DNA of 5,917 nucleotides from an uncultured Anaerosporobacter sp. (GTDB lineage: Bacteria; Bacillota; Clostridia; Lachnospirales; Lachnospiraceae): NCBI GenBank assembly GCA_945787925.1, contig CALZJY010000140.1:1-5917 (forward strand), read 5' to 3'. Below are positions 1 to 5,911 of this stretch, piece by piece. The stretch's first letter is position 1. The number at the start of each line of letters is the position of its first letter. A program made the translations under genes and the position numbers. The notes beneath the pieces were generated by a model that saw only the letters and a list, made by a program, of their open reading frames with translations, did no database searches and had not been told where the DNA came from.

Positions 1-43
1 GGTCCCTCCCTAGCTGGCGATGGGTGGGTTGCCAGGGCCAGTG

Positions 44-199
44 CATCCTACGGTAGGAACAGTTGAAACAGACGAAGAATGCGATTTAGACTATGTAATT
101 GGAGAAGGAATCCATATGGATGTAAACTATGCACTTACCAATTCCTTGGGATTTGGTGGACATAATGCATGTTTACTAGTGAAGAAATATAACGAGTAA
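44..199 (+). CDS. fabF: 3-oxoacyl-ACP synthase II (KAS II), C-terminal fragment
   Basis: This is the 3' end of a FabF-type condensing enzyme, which elongates acyl-ACP with malonyl-ACP in the cytoplasm. The frame ending in TAA at 197-199 reads HPTVGTVETDEECDLDYV and later NSLGFGGHNA. Both are hallmark C-terminal FabF segments: the ECDLDYV strand and the glycine-rich FGFGGHN loop near the active site. Only about 51 residues of a roughly 410-residue family are visible, and the catalytic Cys and the two catalytic His lie upstream of the fragment. Going upstream, FabF similarity fades at about 35-44, and the same frame has a TAG at 11-13. The gene is therefore either cut by a foreign or artefactual sequence at the window edge or truly disrupted. 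An in-frame ATG at 20-22 has no convincing ribosome binding site and is unlikely to be a real start. The 14-base gap to accB supports one operon. The identity is secure; whether the gene is intact is unknown. Confidence 0.85.
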   Translation, partial: HPTVGTVETDEECDLDYVIGEGIHMDVNYALTNSLGFGGHNACLLVKKYNE

Positions 200-213
200 A
201 GAGGTGTAACGGT

Positions 214-642
214 ATGGAATACAAAAATCTCATCGAATTGATCGCAACGGTTTCAAAATCAAACCTAACAGAGTTTCATTATGAAGAAGGGGACACGAAA
301 GTTGTAATGTCAGCAGGAGTGTCAGAAGACCAAGTGGCAGTTACGAAAGCGCCTGTAGAAGTACAAAAAGTTGTAACACAAGAGGTGCAAGAACCTGCAG
401 CAGTAGAAGAAAATATTGTAAAATCCCCATTAGTGGGAACGTTTTATCTTACTCCTTCCGAAGATGCGGAGCCATTTGTAGCAGTTGGTGACAAAGTAAA
501 AAAAGGACAAGTGTTAGCAATTGTGGAAGCAATGAAACTGATGAATGATATTGAAAGCGAATTTGATGGAGAAATCGTAGAGATTTATCTAGAAAGCGGA
601 AAGATGGTAGAGTACGGACAGCCATTATTCCGAATTGCATAG
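214..642 (+). CDS. accB: Biotin carboxyl carrier protein of acetyl-CoA carboxylase (BCCP)
   Basis: AccB carries the biotin that shuttles a carboxyl group between biotin carboxylase and carboxyltransferase in the first committed step of fatty acid synthesis. The 142-residue protein has the usual three parts. An N-terminal segment (about 1-35) starts MEYKNLIELI. A variable linker rich in Val, Glu, Ala and Gln follows (about 36-68). The C-terminal biotinyl domain (about 69-142) begins KSPLVGTFY. The biotinylation motif EAMKLM places the biotinyl-lysine at Lys108. The segment TFYLTPSEDAEPFV (76-89) aligns with the 'thumb' loop typical of acetyl-CoA carboxylase BCCPs, which argues against a carrier for another biotin enzyme. 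Length is normal for the family. GAGGTG at 201-206 sits 7 bases before the ATG and fixes the start. The TAG stop overlaps the ribosome binding site of fabZ. Confidence 0.97.
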   Translation: MEYKNLIELIATVSKSNLTEFHYEEGDTKVVMSAGVSEDQVAVTKAPVEVQKVVTQEVQEPAAVEENIVKSPLVGTFYLTPSEDAEPFVAVGDKVKKGQVLAIVEAMKLMNDIESEFDGEIVEIYLESGKMVEYGQPLFRIA

Positions 643-654
643 GAGGAACAGGTT

Positions 655-1086
655 ATGTTAGGAGTAAAAGAAATCGAAGAAATCCTGCCACACCGTCATC
701 CATTTCTTTTGGTCGATACCATTGAAAGTTATGTGCCAGGAGAATCTGCAGTAGGATACAAATGTGTCACATTTCGAGAAGAATTTTTCCGTGGACATTT
801 TCCAAGTGAGCCAGTAATGCCAGGGGTATTGATTGTAGAAGCATTAGCGCAAGTTGGTGCCGTTGCAATCTTAAGCAAGGAAGAGAATAAAGGCAAGATT
901 GCATATTTTGGTGGAATCAATAGCTGTAAGTTTCGAAGAAAGGTTGTTCCAGGAGATCGATTAAGATTAGAAACAAAAATCATAAAGCAAAAAGGCCCAG
1001 TAGGCATTGGGGAAGCGATTGCTACGGTAGACGGAGAGGTCGCAGTAAAAGCAGAGCTGACCTTCATGGTGGGAGGAAGTAAGTAA
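655..1086 (+). CDS. fabZ: 3-hydroxyacyl-[acyl-carrier-protein] dehydratase FabZ
   Basis: FabZ removes water from 3-hydroxyacyl-ACP to give trans-2-enoyl-ACP in each elongation cycle. The 143-residue protein is a single hot-dog fold of normal FabZ length. Visible motifs are LPHRHPFLLVD (11-21), RGHFP with the catalytic His48, and PVMPGVLIVEALAQVGA (53-69) with the catalytic Glu62. Glu rather than Asp at the second catalytic position, and the short length, indicate FabZ and not the FabA dehydratase/isomerase. FGGINSCKFRRKVVPGD (85-101) is the conserved strand that follows. A perfect AGGAGG at 641-646 overlaps the accB stop and lies 8 bases before the ATG. It sits between accB and accC, an arrangement shared with the streptococcal and clostridial fab clusters as I know them. 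Confidence 0.97.
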   Translation: MLGVKEIEEILPHRHPFLLVDTIESYVPGESAVGYKCVTFREEFFRGHFPSEPVMPGVLIVEALAQVGAVAILSKEENKGKIAYFGGINSCKFRRKVVPGDRLRLETKIIKQKGPVGIGEAIATVDGEVAVKAELTFMVGGSK

Positions 1087-1097
1087 GGAGTAACGCT

Positions 1098-2447
1098 ATG
1101 ATTAATAAAGTATTAATTGCAAATCGAGGAGAAATTGCAGTTCGAATTATTAGAGCATGCAGAGAAATGGGGATTGAAACGGTTGCAGTATATTCCGAAG
1201 CAGACAAAGAAGCGCTTCATACGCAACTGGCAGATTCTGCAGTCTGCATTGGACCAGCAGTTTCTACGGATAGTTATTTAAATATGGAGAGGATCATAAG
1301 TGCAACAATTGCATCTGGGGCAGATGCGATTCATCCAGGATTTGGATTCCTGTCGGAGAACGCAAAGTTTGTAAAGTTGTGTGAGCAATGTAACATTACC
1401 TTTATAGGACCTTCTTCAGAAGTAATCCGGAAGATGGGGAATAAGGCAGAAGCAAGAAGCACTATGGTGGCAGCAGGTGTCCGAGTAATTCCAGGGACAG
1501 AGGAAGCGGTTACAGAACTAGAACGAGCAAAAGAATTGGCAAGAGAAATTACGTATCCAATCATTGTTAAGGCAGCCCTTGGCGGTGGTGGAAAAGGAAT
1601 GCGTGTAGCGAAGGATGAGTCTGAGATTGCAAATGCATTCCGTACTGCACAAAAAGAAGCTGAAATGGCATTTGGTGATGGGACGATGTATTTGGAGCAC
1701 TTTATCCAAAATCCAAGGCATATTGAGTTTCAAATTCTTGCTGACAGCTATGGAAATGCAGTATATCTAGGAGAGCGCGATTGCTCCATCCAAAGAAATC
1801 ATCAAAAGATGATCGAAGAAGCACCATCCATGATTTTGTCCGAAGAACTAAGAAAACAGATGGGCGAGGAAGCAGTAAAGGCAGCGAAAGCAGCAAAATA
1901 TGAGAGTGCTGGTACCATCGAGTTCTTGTTAGACCACGATGAGCAATATTACTTTATGGAGATGAATACAAGAATTCAAGTGGAACATCCAGTAACAGAA
2001 TGGGTAACGGGAATCGATCTGATTAAGGAACAAATACGGATTGCAGATAAGAGGCCGCTTTCTTATAAGCAGGAAGATATCAGGATTACAGGCCATGCAA
2101 TTGAGTGTCGTATTAATGCAGAAGATCCATCCAAGAACTTTCGTCCTTGTCCAGGAGTCGTAACTGAGGTGTATTTGCCAGGTGGAAAAGGGGTACGTAT
2201 TGATTCCGCTCTTTACAATGGTTATGAAGTACCGCCATATTATGATTCCATGTTAGCAAAATTAATCGTACATGCAAAGAGTAGGAAGGAAGCCATCCAG
2301 AAGATGAAGAGTGCATTAGGAGAAGTGATCATCGAGGGAGTACATACCAATGTGGATTATTTATATGACATTATAACCAATAAAGACTTTATAGAAGGAA
2401 ATATTGATATTAATTTCATTGACAGACTTAGAGGTGAGGTTGTATGA
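1098..2447 (+). CDS. accC: Biotin carboxylase subunit of acetyl-CoA carboxylase
   Basis: AccC uses ATP and bicarbonate to carboxylate the biotin on AccB. The 449 residues equal the usual stand-alone bacterial subunit. The order is an N-terminal biotin-carboxylase domain (KVLIANRGEIAVRIIRA, 4-20), an ATP-grasp domain (about 115-320) and a C-terminal domain with HAIECRINAEDP (333-344). Catalytic and nucleotide-binding residues are all present at almost the same numbering as E. coli AccC: Lys116, Lys158, the glycine-rich loop GGGGKGM (162-168), Lys237, Glu275, Glu288, Asn290, Arg292, the QVE at 294-296 and Arg338. No carrier or carboxyltransferase domain follows, so this is not a pyruvate or propionyl carboxylase chain. 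GGAG at 1087-1090, 7 bases before the ATG, supports the start, and the gap to fabZ is 11 bases. The stop TGA overlaps the accDA start in ATGA. Confidence 0.97.
   Translation: MINKVLIANRGEIAVRIIRACREMGIETVAVYSEADKEALHTQLADSAVCIGPAVSTDSYLNMERIISATIASGADAIHPGFGFLSENAKFVKLCEQCNITFIGPSSEVIRKMGNKAEARSTMVAAGVRVIPGTEEAVTELERAKELAREITYPIIVKAALGGGGKGMRVAKDESEIANAFRTAQKEAEMAFGDGTMYLEHFIQNPRHIEFQILADSYGNAVYLGERDCSIQRNHQKMIEEAPSMILSEELRKQMGEEAVKAAKAAKYESAGTIEFLLDHDEQYYFMEMNTRIQVEHPVTEWVTGIDLIKEQIRIADKRPLSYKQEDIRITGHAIECRINAEDPSKNFRPCPGVVTEVYLPGGKGVRIDSALYNGYEVPPYYDSMLAKLIVHAKSRKEAIQKMKSALGEVIIEGVHTNVDYLYDIITNKDFIEGNIDINFIDRLRGEVV
2431..2439 (+). promoter_or_regulatory. Ribosome binding site inside the accC end, with ATGA overlap start of accDA
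   Basis: GAGGTGAGG lies in the last codons of accC, 4 bases before the ATG at 2444. That ATG shares the sequence ATGA with the accC stop (TGA at 2445-2447). The placement favours the start at 2444 over the next in-frame ATG at 2459, and it suggests translational coupling of biotin carboxylase to carboxyltransferase. Confidence 0.7.
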
Positions 2448-4153
2448 GACTAGCGAATATGTTTAAGAAAAATGATCAGTTTTCGTTTCGAGGTATTCGG
2501 CCAGTGGAGCATCCAGATGTTCCGAATGGCCTTGTTAAAAAATGTGGAAAATGTAAATCGATGGTCTTTGTAGAAGATGTAAAAGAAAATTATTATATAT
2601 GTCCGAAATGTGGTGGTTATCTTCGAATGCATGCATACCGTAGGATTGAAATGTTGGCGGACAAAGGAAGCTTCCATGAGTGGAACAAAGAATTAGAAGG
2701 AAAGAATCCGTTAGCATTTGAAGGCTATGATGAAAAAATCATACAGCTTCAGAAAAAGACTTCTTTAAAGGAAGCTGTGGTGACTGGTCGTATTCGTATT
2801 CATGGAATCCCAACTGCAATTGGCGTTATGGATAGTAGATTCTTAATGGGAAGCATGGGAGAAGCCGTTGGTGAAAAGATTACAAGGATGTTAGAACGTG
2901 CGATGGAGAGAAAGCTTCCGGTTATTCTCTTTTGTGCCTCTGGCGGTGCGAGAATGCAGGAAGGAATTGTATCGTTAATGCAAATGGCAAAAACGGCAGC
3001 AGCAATCAAACGATATAGCGATCAAGGAGGATTCTTCCTTACGGTACTGACCGATCCTACAATGGGAGGTGTAACTGCAAGTTTTGCAATGCTTGGCGAT
3101 GTAATCTTGGCAGAACCTAGGGCACTCATTGGGTTCGCAGGACCAAGAGTCATTGAACAGACGATAGGAAGCAAGCTTCCAAAGGGATTCCAAAGAAGTG
3201 AATTCTTAGTGGAGCATGGATTTGTAGATGCGATTGTAGAACGTCCGAAATTAAAAGATACATTAGGAAAATTGTTGGCGCTGCATCAGCAAGGCGTTGC
3301 GTTTGATAAAGAAGAAACAATTGCTTGTACACAAGTAGAAGCATTAGAGATAGAGGATAAGTTAGAAGAAACCGTAGATGTTTGGACGAGAGTCGAACTT
3401 TCTAGGAAGAAGGAGCGTCCGGTTGGAGAGGATTATATCCAAGCGTTATTTCCAGATTTCTATGAGCTGCATGGAGACCGATATTTTGGAGATGATCATG
3501 CAATCTTAGGTGGAGTGGCTAGCTTTTGTGGGAAGCCGGTTACGGTAATTGCACAATCAAAAGGACATACCACAGCAGAGAATGTAGAACGAAATTTCGG
3601 AATGCCTGCACCAGAAGGCTATCGAAAGGCGCTTCGTCTAATGAAACAGGCTGAAAAATTCCACCGTCCAATTGTATTATTTGTAGATACACCAGGTGCC
3701 TTTTGCGGACTCGAAGCAGAGGAACGAGGGCAGGGAGAGGCAATTGCTAGAAACCTGTTAGAGATGTCGGGAATCAAGGTGCCAATCGTTTCTATTATCA
3801 TTGGAGAAGGTGGTAGCGGTGGTGCACTTGCTATGGCAGTGTCCGATCAAGTTTGGATGTTAGAAAACTCTGTATACTCGATTTTATCTCCAGAAGGCTA
3901 TGCTTCCATCCTGTGGAAGGATAGTAAGCTGTGCAAGAAAGCAGCAGGTATGATGAAGATGACTTCCTTTGATTTGAAGGAAGCAGGTGTGATTGAGAAT
4001 ATCATTCCGGAACCAGAAGAATTTACAAAGGATACGATGGAGCCAGTAGTGGAACGCTTAAGAAAACAAATCAGGGAATTTATCGAGAAGACAGAGGAAT
4101 TAGAGGGAGAGAGGCTTGTTGAACTTAGATACGAGCGTTATCGTCAGATGTAG
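2444..4153 (+). CDS. accDA: Acetyl-CoA carboxylase carboxyltransferase, beta-alpha fusion (AccD-AccA)
   Basis: This protein carries both halves of the carboxyltransferase that moves the carboxyl group from carboxybiotin-AccB to acetyl-CoA, giving malonyl-CoA. The 569 residues comprise an AccD part (about 1-286) and an AccA part (about 313-569). AccD shows its zinc ribbon as Cys34, Cys37, Cys53 and Cys56 (Cx2C, 15 residues, Cx2C), then the crotonase-fold motif CASGGARMQEG (164-174) and a DPTMGGVTASFAMLGD segment (204-219). AccA shows FYELHGDRYFGDD (339-351), RNFGMPAPEGYRKALRLM (383-400), AEERGQGEAIARNL (425-438), GEGGSGGALA (454-463) and SPEGYASILWKD (482-493). In many bacteria accD and accA are separate genes; here the reading frame is continuous. 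A short charged linker (about 287-312) replaces most of the ~60-residue N-terminal helical region of stand-alone AccA. All key glycines are present, so the enzyme looks functional. Confidence 0.96.
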   Translation: MRLANMFKKNDQFSFRGIRPVEHPDVPNGLVKKCGKCKSMVFVEDVKENYYICPKCGGYLRMHAYRRIEMLADKGSFHEWNKELEGKNPLAFEGYDEKIIQLQKKTSLKEAVVTGRIRIHGIPTAIGVMDSRFLMGSMGEAVGEKITRMLERAMERKLPVILFCASGGARMQEGIVSLMQMAKTAAAIKRYSDQGGFFLTVLTDPTMGGVTASFAMLGDVILAEPRALIGFAGPRVIEQTIGSKLPKGFQRSEFLVEHGFVDAIVERPKLKDTLGKLLALHQQGVAFDKEETIACTQVEALEIEDKLEETVDVWTRVELSRKKERPVGEDYIQALFPDFYELHGDRYFGDDHAILGGVASFCGKPVTVIAQSKGHTTAENVERNFGMPAPEGYRKALRLMKQAEKFHRPIVLFVDTPGAFCGLEAEERGQGEAIARNLLEMSGIKVPIVSIIIGEGGSGGALAMAVSDQVWMLENSVYSILSPEGYASILWKDSKLCKKAAGMMKMTSFDLKEAGVIENIIPEPEEFTKDTMEPVVERLRKQIREFIEKTEELEGERLVELRYERYRQM

Positions 4154-4165
4154 CTGGAGGAAAGA

Positions 4166-5233
4166 ATGAAAAAAAACGGATTTAAGCTGAAGGAAAAATG
4201 GGTGGAAGTTCCCATTGTCCAAGGTGGTATGGGAGTAGGAATCAGTCTTGGTGGATTAGCAGGTGCGGTAGCAAAGGCTGGTGGTGTTGGACTGATCTCT
4301 ACGGCACAGATTGGATTTAAAGAACCAGATTTTGATCAAGCTCCACTTGTGGCAAACATAAGAGCGATGCAGAAGGAGTATGACAAAGCAAGAGAAACTT
4401 CACCGTTTGGAGTGGTTGGATTCAATATTATGACAGCATTAGCAAATTATAAGGAGTATGTAACTCGTGCATGCGAATTAGGAGCTGATGTGATTGTTTC
4501 AGGTGCGGGACTTCCTGTTGATTTGCCAGCATATGTGGAGGGCTTTGATACTGCGATTGCACCAATTGTTTCTACTGTAAAGTCAGCAAAGACGTTGTTA
4601 AGATACTGGGCAAAAAAATATGACCGCATTCCAGATCTGCTTGTGATAGAGGGACCAATGGCAGGGGGGCATCTTGGATTTACAACAGAACAGCTCGCTG
4701 CCTATGGGGAACCAAATGAGAATGTCTATGAGGTAGAGATACAAGCAATCCTTCGGGAAAAGGAAAAGTGGGAAAAAGAATACAACAAGAAGATTCCCGT
4801 AGTAGTTGCAGGTGGAGTTGATTCAAGAGAAGCTGTAACACGGGCAATGAATCTGGGGGCTGATGGAGTACAAGTAGGAACGCGATTTGTCACTACGGTA
4901 GAATGTGACGCATCCCTAGAATATAAGATGCAATACTTAAATGTGGATAAGAATGATATTAAAATCATAAAAAGTCCAGTAGGTATGCCAGGGAGAGCGA
5001 TTGAGACTCCATGGCTAAAACGCATAAGGAACGGAGAAAAAGAAACAATCAGAAAATGTCATGCATGTTTAAAACATTGCGATAGAAAAAGTATTCCATA
5101 TTGCATTACCGATGCATTAATTGCCGCAGCAAAAGGCGATATGGAACATGGATTAGTTTTCTGTGGAGCCAATGTATATAAGTCAAAAAAACTCGAAAAA
5201 GTAGCGGAAGTGATTGATTCTTTGATGAAATAA
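4166..5233 (+). CDS. fabK: FMN-dependent enoyl-ACP reductase FabK / nitronate monooxygenase family protein
   Basis: This is a TIM-barrel flavoprotein of the FabK/nitronate monooxygenase (2-nitropropane dioxygenase) family. FabK reduces trans-2-enoyl-ACP with NAD(P)H and FMN, completing each elongation cycle. Visible motifs are PIVQGGMGVG (16-25), FGVVGFNIM (81-89), SGAGLP (112-117), IEGPMAGGHLG (161-171) with the likely catalytic His169, VVAGGVDSREA (213-223) and the phosphate-binding GADGVQVGTRF (231-241). At 355 residues it is about 30-45 longer than the FabKs I know. The extra C-terminus holds Cys298, Cys301, Cys305, Cys313 and Cys333. GGAGG at 4156-4160, 5 bases before the ATG, and the 12-base gap to accDA support the start and operon membership. 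The family cannot be split into reductase and monooxygenase by eye. The FAS II context favours FabK, but an additional fabK upstream would weaken that call. Confidence 0.75.
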   Translation: MKKNGFKLKEKWVEVPIVQGGMGVGISLGGLAGAVAKAGGVGLISTAQIGFKEPDFDQAPLVANIRAMQKEYDKARETSPFGVVGFNIMTALANYKEYVTRACELGADVIVSGAGLPVDLPAYVEGFDTAIAPIVSTVKSAKTLLRYWAKKYDRIPDLLVIEGPMAGGHLGFTTEQLAAYGEPNENVYEVEIQAILREKEKWEKEYNKKIPVVVAGGVDSREAVTRAMNLGADGVQVGTRFVTTVECDASLEYKMQYLNVDKNDIKIIKSPVGMPGRAIETPWLKRIRNGEKETIRKCHACLKHCDRKSIPYCITDALIAAAKGDMEHGLVFCGANVYKSKKLEKVAEVIDSLMK

Positions 5234-5242
5234 AAGTATAAT
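5214..5242 (+). promoter_or_regulatory. Sigma-A-type promoter for the fabT-like gene
   Basis: TTGATT (5214-5219, 4 of 6 matches to TTGACA) is followed after exactly 17 bases by a perfect TATAAT (5237-5242). The -35 box lies in the last codons of the fabK-like gene. Transcription would start near 5249, leaving a leader of about 40 bases before the GTG start. This would let the regulator be made independently of the long operon transcript. It is predicted from sequence only. Confidence 0.6.
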
Positions 5243-5267
5243 ATACCGTATAACAAGGTATAATACT
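5235..5267. promoter_or_regulatory. Interrupted inverted repeat over the fabT-like promoter (candidate operator)
   Basis: The core is TATACC (5242-5247), 9 bases, GGTATA (5257-5262). An outer pair, AGTAT (5235-5239) and ATACT (5263-5267), extends it, with two unpaired bases (AA, 5240-5241) on the left arm only. The dyad covers the -10 box and the expected transcription start, where a repressor would block initiation. It does not resemble the TTTGA-n-TCAAA type of site I associate with streptococcal FabT, so assigning it to this regulator is inference. In read-through RNA it could also form a hairpin, but no U-tract follows, so it is not a terminator. Confidence 0.4.
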
Positions 5268-5273
5268 GAATAA

Positions 5274-5279
5274 AAGGAG
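5274..5279 (+). promoter_or_regulatory. Ribosome binding site selecting the GTG start of the fabT-like gene
   Basis: AAGGAG ends 8 bases before GTG at 5288. No in-frame ATG exists until codon 39, which would remove the N-terminal helices conserved in FabT, so the GTG start is the credible one. Confidence 0.7.
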
Positions 5280-5287
5280 TAGGCTGA

Positions 5288-5740
5288 GTGAATTCATATA
5301 GCACAATTAATGATACGCTAGTGAAGCTGTTTAATGAGATTTTAGATTTGGAAGAGGTAGCGTTAAGAACTGAAGATTTTAAAGATATTACGAATAACGA
5401 TATGCATATTATTGAAGCAATCGGGCTCGGTGAAGGTAATAACATGTCGACAATTGCAAAAAAACTAAGTATTACTGTAGGTTCACTTACAACTTCTATG
5501 AATAGTTTGGTCAAGAAGCAATACGCAATACGAGTTCGAAGCAAAGAAGATCGCCGAGTGGTATACATACAGCTAACCGAAAAAGGGGTAAAAGCATATA
5601 AGAAACATGAGCAGTTTCATCATGATCTGACAGAAGGGGTAGTCAAAAGCCTAGATGAGACAGAACTTCCAGTGCTGTTAAAGGCATTAGGTGCAGTATC
5701 TTCCTTTTTCCGTGAGTTAAGAGAAAGAGAGCTGAAGTAA
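5288..5740 (+). CDS. fabT: MarR-family transcriptional regulator, FabT-like repressor of fatty acid synthesis
   Basis: This is a 150-residue MarR-type winged helix-turn-helix protein, the normal family length. FabT in streptococci and lactococci represses the fab genes, with acyl-ACP as corepressor. The N-terminal dimer helix (about 5-27) carries LFNEILDLEEVALRTEDFKDIT. The HTH region (about 52-78) includes MSTIAKKLSITVGSLTTSMNSL, with the recognition helix near 64-77. The wing contains RSKEDRRVVYIQLTEKG (84-100), and a C-terminal dimerisation helix pair follows. The EEV-LR-FKDI segment, an MHIIEAIG match and VGSLTTSMN resemble the pneumococcal FabT sequence as I remember it, well beyond general MarR similarity. 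The gene starts with GTG. It lies 54 bases after the fabK-like gene, has its own promoter and is followed by a terminator. In streptococci fabT sits near the operon's 5' end; here it is last. A generic MarR role is the alternative. Confidence 0.85.
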   Translation: MNSYSTINDTLVKLFNEILDLEEVALRTEDFKDITNNDMHIIEAIGLGEGNNMSTIAKKLSITVGSLTTSMNSLVKKQYAIRVRSKEDRRVVYIQLTEKGVKAYKKHEQFHHDLTEGVVKSLDETELPVLLKALGAVSSFFRELRERELK

Positions 5741-5760
5741 TCGTTAGATCGTTTGATAAA

Positions 5761-5799
5761 AGCATTTAGATGGGAGAAGTAACATCTAAGTGCTTTTTT
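5761..5799 (+). terminator. Rho-independent terminator after the fabT-like gene
   Basis: AGCATTTAGATG (5761-5772) pairs with CATCTAAGTGCT (5783-5794) across a 10-base loop. That gives a 12-pair stem with one G-U pair, followed by a run of six T (5794-5799). The A residues before the stem can extend the pairing with the T-run. It lies 20 bases after the fabT-like stop and ends the operon. On the opposite strand the same stem is followed by TTTTAT, so weak bidirectional action is possible. Confidence 0.9.
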
Positions 5800-5801
5800 G
5801 T

Positions 5802-5818
5802 TTGTTATTGCATAACAA
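5802..5818. repeat. Perfect 7-bp inverted repeat just after the terminator
   Basis: TTGTTAT and ATAACAA flank the spacer TGC. The octamer ATAACAAG at its right end (5812-5819) also occurs at 5250-5257 within the dyad ahead of the fabT-like gene. It could be a protein-binding site for something downstream of the window or a chance AT-rich palindrome. Confidence 0.35.
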
Positions 5819-5851
5819 GAAATTCGCTTGAAAGACAACGAAATTCCCTTG
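5819..5851. repeat. Short imperfect direct repeat, 21-base period
   Basis: GAAATTCGCTTG (5819-5830) and GAAATTCCCTTG (5840-5851) match at 11 of 12 positions. A weaker third copy, TATTCCCTGAG, lies at 5868-5878. No gene is supported in 5800-5917. One frame is open from 5816 to the window end, but it lacks a ribosome binding site and recognisable motifs. Confidence 0.35.
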
Positions 5852-5896
5852 GTGCAGCAAAATGTGTATTCCCTGAGTGGAGTGGAAGTTGCAAGA

Positions 5897-5911
5897 GTGT
5901 GTGGAACACAC
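5897..5911. repeat. Small inverted repeat at the window end
   Basis: GTGTGT (5897-5902) and ACACAC (5906-5911) form a 6-pair stem with a GGA loop. GTTTTC follows and the window then ends. It may be part of a longer hairpin or terminator that is cut off; the visible part is too short to decide. Confidence 0.3.

Noticed and set aside
729..1067. 112-codon open frame on the minus strand inside fabZ
   Set aside because: It is a shadow of the fabZ coding sequence with no recognisable domain; fabZ has both catalytic residues and a strong ribosome binding site.
5259..5264. Second perfect TATAAT ahead of the fabT-like gene
   Set aside because: Nothing like TTGACA occurs 16-18 bases upstream and there is no extended -10 TG. 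It is better explained as the right arm of the dyad.
5059..5568. 169-codon open frame on the minus strand spanning the fabK end and fabT start
   Set aside because: It runs antisense across two well-supported genes and the fabT promoter, its translation has low-complexity Ser/Leu/Ile-rich composition with no motifs, and no ribosome binding site stands out.
5751..5760. TTTGATAAA as a FabT-box half-site after the fabT-like gene
   Set aside because: It has no matching TCAAA arm and sits between a stop codon and a terminator, where an operator for this operon makes little sense.
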